Source: Strigamia acuminata
Lineage: Eukaryota > Arthropoda > Chilopoda > Geophilomorpha > Linotaeniidae
DNA: 60,000 nucleotides
Direction: 5' to 3'
Assembly: GCA_949358305.1 (NCBI GenBank)
Contig: OX442315.1
Coordinates: forward strand, 35,740,427 to 35,800,426
Shown: positions 56,091 through 60,000 of the stretch, piece by piece
Position numbering within the stretch: the stretch's first letter is position 1
How the letters are laid out: every line of letters begins with the position of its first letter
Position numbers and translations under genes: made by a program
Notes under the pieces: model-generated
Told to the model about the DNA's origin: nothing
The model's database searches: none
The model's input: only the letters and a program-made list of their open reading frames with translations

Positions 56091-56220
56091 GGGGCCGTCC
56101 ATAAATTACGTACCGCCTTAAGGGTGGGAGGGAGTTGCAAATTCTGTTATGAATTGTTACGACAGGGGAGGGGGGTTCGCAATAATGTTGGGTGACATTA
56201 TTGAAATATTGAACATTGAA
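56091..56220. mobile_element. MITE remnant in the copy D spacer
   Basis: It starts GGGGCCGTCCATAAATTACG and ends at the CAATAATGT/ACATTATTG hairpin, lacking the right terminal repeat, like the remnants after copies A, B and C. Confidence 0.65.
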
Positions 56221-56520
56221 AAAACATGAGTTTGCCTTGGGAAGATGAAGTTTAAAAAGTCAAAAATACCTCTATTCATTTTAACAATAAACAAAAATGT
56301 AAAAGTGTGAAAATTAAATAACTCCTTCACCGCTAAAATAAATAACGTTATCTATGGGTAAAGTTTAGCTCTTTATCTTTATTTGAATGACGTCGTAACC
56401 ATCAACACGCTACTATCGATTAGTGAATATTTGTTTGTTTTGGTTGCAGGCAATCGTTTTTATGGTTTGTTCACTATTAAATCATGAATTTGTGGCCTAT
56501 GGGATTGCAGCAATGACAAC

Positions 56521-57000
56521 AGTGATTCTAACAAGTTAACCTGATGAATGCTCAGAAATCTTCAGTCAGGATGCCGAGCAAGCGATGGAATAGCATAAAT
56601 GGGCAGTGTTCCACAGTAGTTTGCAAGTCATTTCAAAATCTGACGAGGACGCAATTAGAAAATTGAAAAGCAAGTTTGAAGAAATCGACAAACTATCACA
56701 TCTGTCATTTTTAAAAAGGGTAACAATTTTAACGATCTAGGTGTGTTTTAATCAAAACCCCGGACAACCTGGGGTGATATGTGCCTAGAGAGGATTTCTC
56801 CCCTCGGTCACATGATCTAACTTGGCGTGTGCCACAGTCAAATTAATTAGAAGACAATTAATTTTATCTTCTAAGTTGGTGAAATATATTGAGATCACCA
56901 CACGATCTAGGTGTGTTTTCAAAAAAAAACTGAAGGCACACGTCCACTTTAACCTGGCTGTGAATTCCTTAAACACGATCGAAAAAAAAATAGAAAAAAA
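56521..57000 (+). pseudogene. Spacer relic of the Sel1/MYND gene upstream of copy E
   Basis: Same fragment as at 40669, with the TAG in place of TGG. It contains the 170-base insertion at 56750-56919, bounded by ACGATCTAGGTGTGTTTT at 56732-56749 and 56902-56919. Confidence 0.75.
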
Positions 57001-58023
57001 ATACAAACATACTGTACATTTCAAGACTTGAATTATTGTACTGAACAAGCGCGGAGCTATGCAGAAAAGCCATTGAATAAATGTTTCTTTATGGTGACGT
57101 TAGATGGCAATAGGTATTGGTAGGGATTTAATGATGAGCTACGGTAGCTTATTGGCTGGACAAAATTCAACCTAGAACATCGTTTTGCTGGTCATGTTGC
57201 CATTATAGTTTCGATTTAGTCGTTGCTTCGTTTAAGCTTGACATTTTCGCATAGAACTACTTTGAGGTAAAATATACGACGAGCAAAGCACTTGTGTGTT
57301 ATTTTGAGGATCAACTTTGACACTTCAAAAGAAAAATTTGTTTCTCTTTTAGGTGAAGCAAACCAGAGTAGCACACGCCCTAAGCAGCTTGCCCACATCA
57401 CAACTCACAAGCCCACACTCACTCTCACTCTCACTCTCAATTAGGATTACGATTACGGTAACTGACAAATATAAAATATATTTTTCATTTTTAAGTGGAT
57501 AAACACGGCGTAATTTTCCGTATTTCTTCTATTCTAATACGCCAGGTCAAGAAGAATCCGGTCGAAATAATTAGGAGTTGTCCATAAATTACGTAACGCA
57601 AAATTTGGGATTTTTAGACCCCCTCCCCCCCCGCCTCTGTAACATGGTCGTAACAAATTCCCGAACCCTCCACCTCCTAATTACGTAACAAATCTGAAAC
57701 CACCCCCAAAAATCATATAAAAAATGATTATATATTTATATTTTGATTATTTTAAATTAAAATTATTTTTTTTTACATGGAACGTAACAAAATTTGAAAC
57801 CCCCTCCCTTCACTCCCCCCTTGGTGCGTTACTTAATTTATGGACTGCCCCTTACTGGTCAAAATTATCGCCGGGCGCAAAGAATAGTGGTCAAATAAAA
57901 TGCAGTAAAAAAATTATCCAGTCAAATAAAATCCAGTTTGCATTCGTGCATTTTATTATTAATTTTAATTGATAATAAATGAATAAATGTAAAACATAAA
58001 TTTGTGAATTTCTTCTCTTGCAG
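57001..58023 (+). promoter_or_regulatory. Leader region of copy E
   Basis: It is homologous to the other leaders, with the GAG|GTAAAATAT donor near 57265, the CTCTTTTAG|GTGAAGCA acceptor near 57352 and CTTGCAG just before the ATG. The later donor seen in other copies (CCGTAAGCAG) reads CCCTAAGCAG here, followed by a CACTCT simple repeat, so leader splicing may differ. Confidence 0.5.
57574..57851. mobile_element. Harbinger-like MITE upstream of copy E
   Basis: The left end GGAGTTGTCCATAAATTACG and the right mirror end TTTATGGACTGCCCC are both present, with TTA on either side, at the same position as in the C and D units. Confidence 0.72.
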
Positions 58024-60000
58024 ATGGCTTCCAACAAAGAAAACTACGTTAAATTGAACTGTTTCCTTCTACCTGAAGCAAATCACGTTATTCGACAATT
58101 TCTTTTGAAACAATGGAAAATATGTTCGAATGGAGTCTGGAAAAACACCCCGGATCAAGGAAAAGCGTTCGCAACGGGGGTCGGGAGAAGAGCGTGGATT
58201 ACGAGCAGTAGCAGGCAGAAGAAATTGCTCGAATGCGGCAACACTTCTCTGTGGAATTTGGGACTTTGCATTCACGTCCTCCAGAAGACGGATTTCGGCG
58301 CCGGAAATGGATTGAGCGAACGTCAAAAATCACTTTTAATCAACTTGTCGATGTTGCAGAATGACATTTACCGCGATTACAAAATGGTCATGTCGAACGC
58401 CGAGTGCGAGAGAAAGACCCGAAAAATTGAAGACATTTTAAATGAATTTCAGCCGTTGGTGGAAGACCTATTCGCAAGACTGATTTTTCAAGACCCGGAG
58501 AATGCATTCACCGCCCACCGGTTGAAAGACGTGGCAAATTCATTATTCGAAGAAAAGAAGTTCGTAGATGCGATCCGATGCTACAGTCAAGCGATCGAAC
58601 TGACGGAAATCTCGAATCAACTGCTGGGAGAATTATATTCCAACCGATCGGCTGTTTATTTAATGATTGGCAATGAAATAAACGTAGGGTTATCCTTAGA
58701 AGACGCGAAAAGAGCCGTTCAGCTGTTGCCGGCGTGGTTTCGCGGTTATTACCGTTTGGGCCGCGTTTACCAACATGGAGAGAAATACGAAAAGGCTTTT
58801 AAAAATTTCAGCATCGCTTTGCAATTGGAAGCGGATAAAATGGAAATTATCCCGCTGCGTGATGAATGCGAGCGAAGGATCCCGAAACCGAAATCACCTC
58901 GCGAGATTTTGTTTGAAAATCACTTTCGAGACGCGAAAGACGTCGTCGACTCAATGAACAAGAGATTTGAAACAGGAATGACTCCTAACGGACTAAAAGA
59001 AATATTAAACTCTGGAGACGAAAGTTCGCCAGGCTTTTTTCTAACGAAGGCGATGTACTTGATGGTTTATGAAGAATCTGAACCGGATTTCAAAATAATT
59101 TTGGATTTGCTTTGGAAAGCGGCAGATCAAAACAACACGCTGGCACTCTACTATATTGCGAGCATGTATCGATTAGGCGTTGGCGTTGAGATAGACTTAG
59201 AAAAAAGTATTAAATTGCTTAAACAAGTTGCATCGAGTCCGAAATCATCGGATTTCTTCAATAATTATGGCATAGCCCCTGCGGAAAATAAATTGGGCGA
59301 TATGTATGAGAAGGGAATTGGTGTGCCCATCGATTTAGAAGAGTCGGTCAAGTTTTTTCAAAGGGCTGCTGATAATGGAAGCGATATCGGCGCTTCAAAC
59401 CTGGGTTTGTGTTACTTGAATGGAACAGGCGTGGAACGTAATGAGATGAAGGGCGTGCAATATCTGAAGCATGCAGCGAAGCTATTTGATGTTAATGCCA
59501 TGTTGATTTTGGCGACATATTACTTAGTGGATGCGCAAGATGCCGAACAAGCGATGGAATGGCATCAGCGCGCTGTGTCACACGGTAGTTTGGAAGCCAT
59601 TTCAAAATCGGACGGATTTGAGGCCGAAGTTAGGAAATTGAAAATGAAGTTTACGAAAATTGATAAAGAAATAAAAAGTTGGGAAGAAACCAGCGGATTA
59701 GCTACGGCCGATCTGTCGATGAAGAAACGAAGAGAGAGATACGTGAACAGTCATGCCGGAAATGGCAAACTTTATCAAACCATTTCAGAAATGGCTGAGA
59801 CACATGAGAAAGAATATATGCCATTTTCTAAAAAGAGATATAATTTTGATGTTAAAGTTCTGGAGGAGTTTTCAAAAAAGGGATCGGTGACCGCCAAAGT
59901 ACTAATTAAGGGGATCGTTCACTCTGACCTGGCTGTTGAATTTTTTCAAAAGGGTCTTTTTGATGAGTGCATTCACCATCTAGCTGAAAATATTTGCATT
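58024..60000 (+). CDS. HEPN-like/TPR/Sel1/MYND protein, copy E (runs off the window)
   Basis: From the ATG at 58024, immediately after TTGCAG, 659 codons are open to the last base of the window with no stop or frameshift on reading through. It has the HEPN-like region (here SLWNLGLCIHVLQ and QNDIYRDYK), the first TPRs (LFEEKKFVDAIRCYSQAIEL), the Sel1 repeats and the start of the second TPR block. The tryptophan codon mutated in copy D is intact. The C-terminal domain and MYND finger would lie beyond the end. With copy A it is one of the two likely functional members here. The changes WDLG to WNLG and RNH to RDY show that the N-terminal region is the more variable part. Confidence 0.85.
   Translation, partial: MASNKENYVKLNCFLLPEANHVIRQFLLKQWKICSNGVWKNTPDQGKAFATGVGRRAWITSSSRQKKLLECGNTSLWNLGLCIHVLQKTDFGAGNGLSERQKSLLINLSMLQNDIYRDYKMVMSNAECERKTRKIEDILNEFQPLVEDLFARLIFQDPENAFTAHRLKDVANSLFEEKKFVDAIRCYSQAIELTEISNQLLGELYSNRSAVYLMIGNEINVGLSLEDAKRAVQLLPAWFRGYYRLGRVYQHGEKYEKAFKNFSIALQLEADKMEIIPLRDECERRIPKPKSPREILFENHFRDAKDVVDSMNKRFETGMTPNGLKEILNSGDESSPGFFLTKAMYLMVYEESEPDFKIILDLLWKAADQNNTLALYYIASMYRLGVGVEIDLEKSIKLLKQVASSPKSSDFFNNYGIAPAENKLGDMYEKGIGVPIDLEESVKFFQRAADNGSDIGASNLGLCYLNGTGVERNEMKGVQYLKHAAKLFDVNAMLILATYYLVDAQDAEQAMEWHQRAVSHGSLEAISKSDGFEAEVRKLKMKFTKIDKEIKSWEETSGLATADLSMKKRRERYVNSHAGNGKLYQTISEMAETHEKEYMPFSKKRYNFDVKVLEEFSKKGSVTAKVLIKGIVHSDLAVEFFQKGLFDECIHHLAENICI

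Overview
The window is nuclear DNA from an animal with a compact, AT-rich, intron-dense genome, most likely an invertebrate. The evidence is spliced orthologues of animal genes (UBE3C, WDR83, ABCB8, IVNS1ABP) with many introns of 55-70 bases, and animal-type transposons (a THAP/P-like element, a Ty3/Gypsy element, and several small inverted-repeat elements). The phylum cannot be fixed from the sequence alone. There are no bacterial operons and no CRISPR array.

Region 1 (1-220) is a decayed 3' end of the gene family that fills the right half. Region 2 (about 1.1-19.8 kb) holds four conserved housekeeping genes: UBE3C (+, 22 coding exons), WDR83 (-, 7 exons, convergent with UBE3C), ABCB8 (+, 14 exons, divergent from WDR83) and an IVNS1ABP-like BTB-Kelch gene (+, 9 exons). 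For each I followed splice sites and reading phase exon by exon; the totals are divisible by three and the protein lengths match the families. Two introns use GC-AG ends, and two ABCB8 introns contain 20-bp minisatellites.

Region 3 (19.8-28.2 kb) is mostly non-coding. It has simple repeats, dispersed repeats and relics of the family to the right, including a 45-codon gene in which the first 36 or so codons are joined in frame to the last 8 or so.

Region 4 (28.2-60 kb) is a tandem array of about 5.5-kb units. Each carried one large protein of about 1075 residues on a single coding exon: an N-terminal DZIP3/HEPN-like region, TPRs, Sel1-like repeats, a second TPR block, a conserved C-terminal domain and a MYND zinc finger. 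Copy A (28223-31462) is intact. Copy B (37401-39379) has lost its 5' part at a transposon. Copy C (42158-45380) has a 7-base frameshifting insertion. Copy D (47792-55728) has a nonsense codon and is split by an LTR retrotransposon. Copy E (58024 to the window end) is open as far as it can be read.

The array is also a transposon trap. It holds a 4530-bp P-like element with perfect 30-bp terminal repeats and an apparently intact spliced THAP transposase of about 914 residues. It holds a 4713-bp Ty3/Gypsy element with 151-bp LTRs that I read as identical, a 5-bp target duplication and open gag and pol. It also holds a Harbinger-like MITE present at the same place in three units, a 702-bp element with an 8-bp duplication nested in another repeat, a 176-bp pogo-like MITE, and two foldback elements. 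The most informative point is that the two flanks of the P-like element do not match. Its left end lies in the spacer after copy A and its right end lies inside the coding region of copy B, as expected if two insertions recombined and deleted everything between them.
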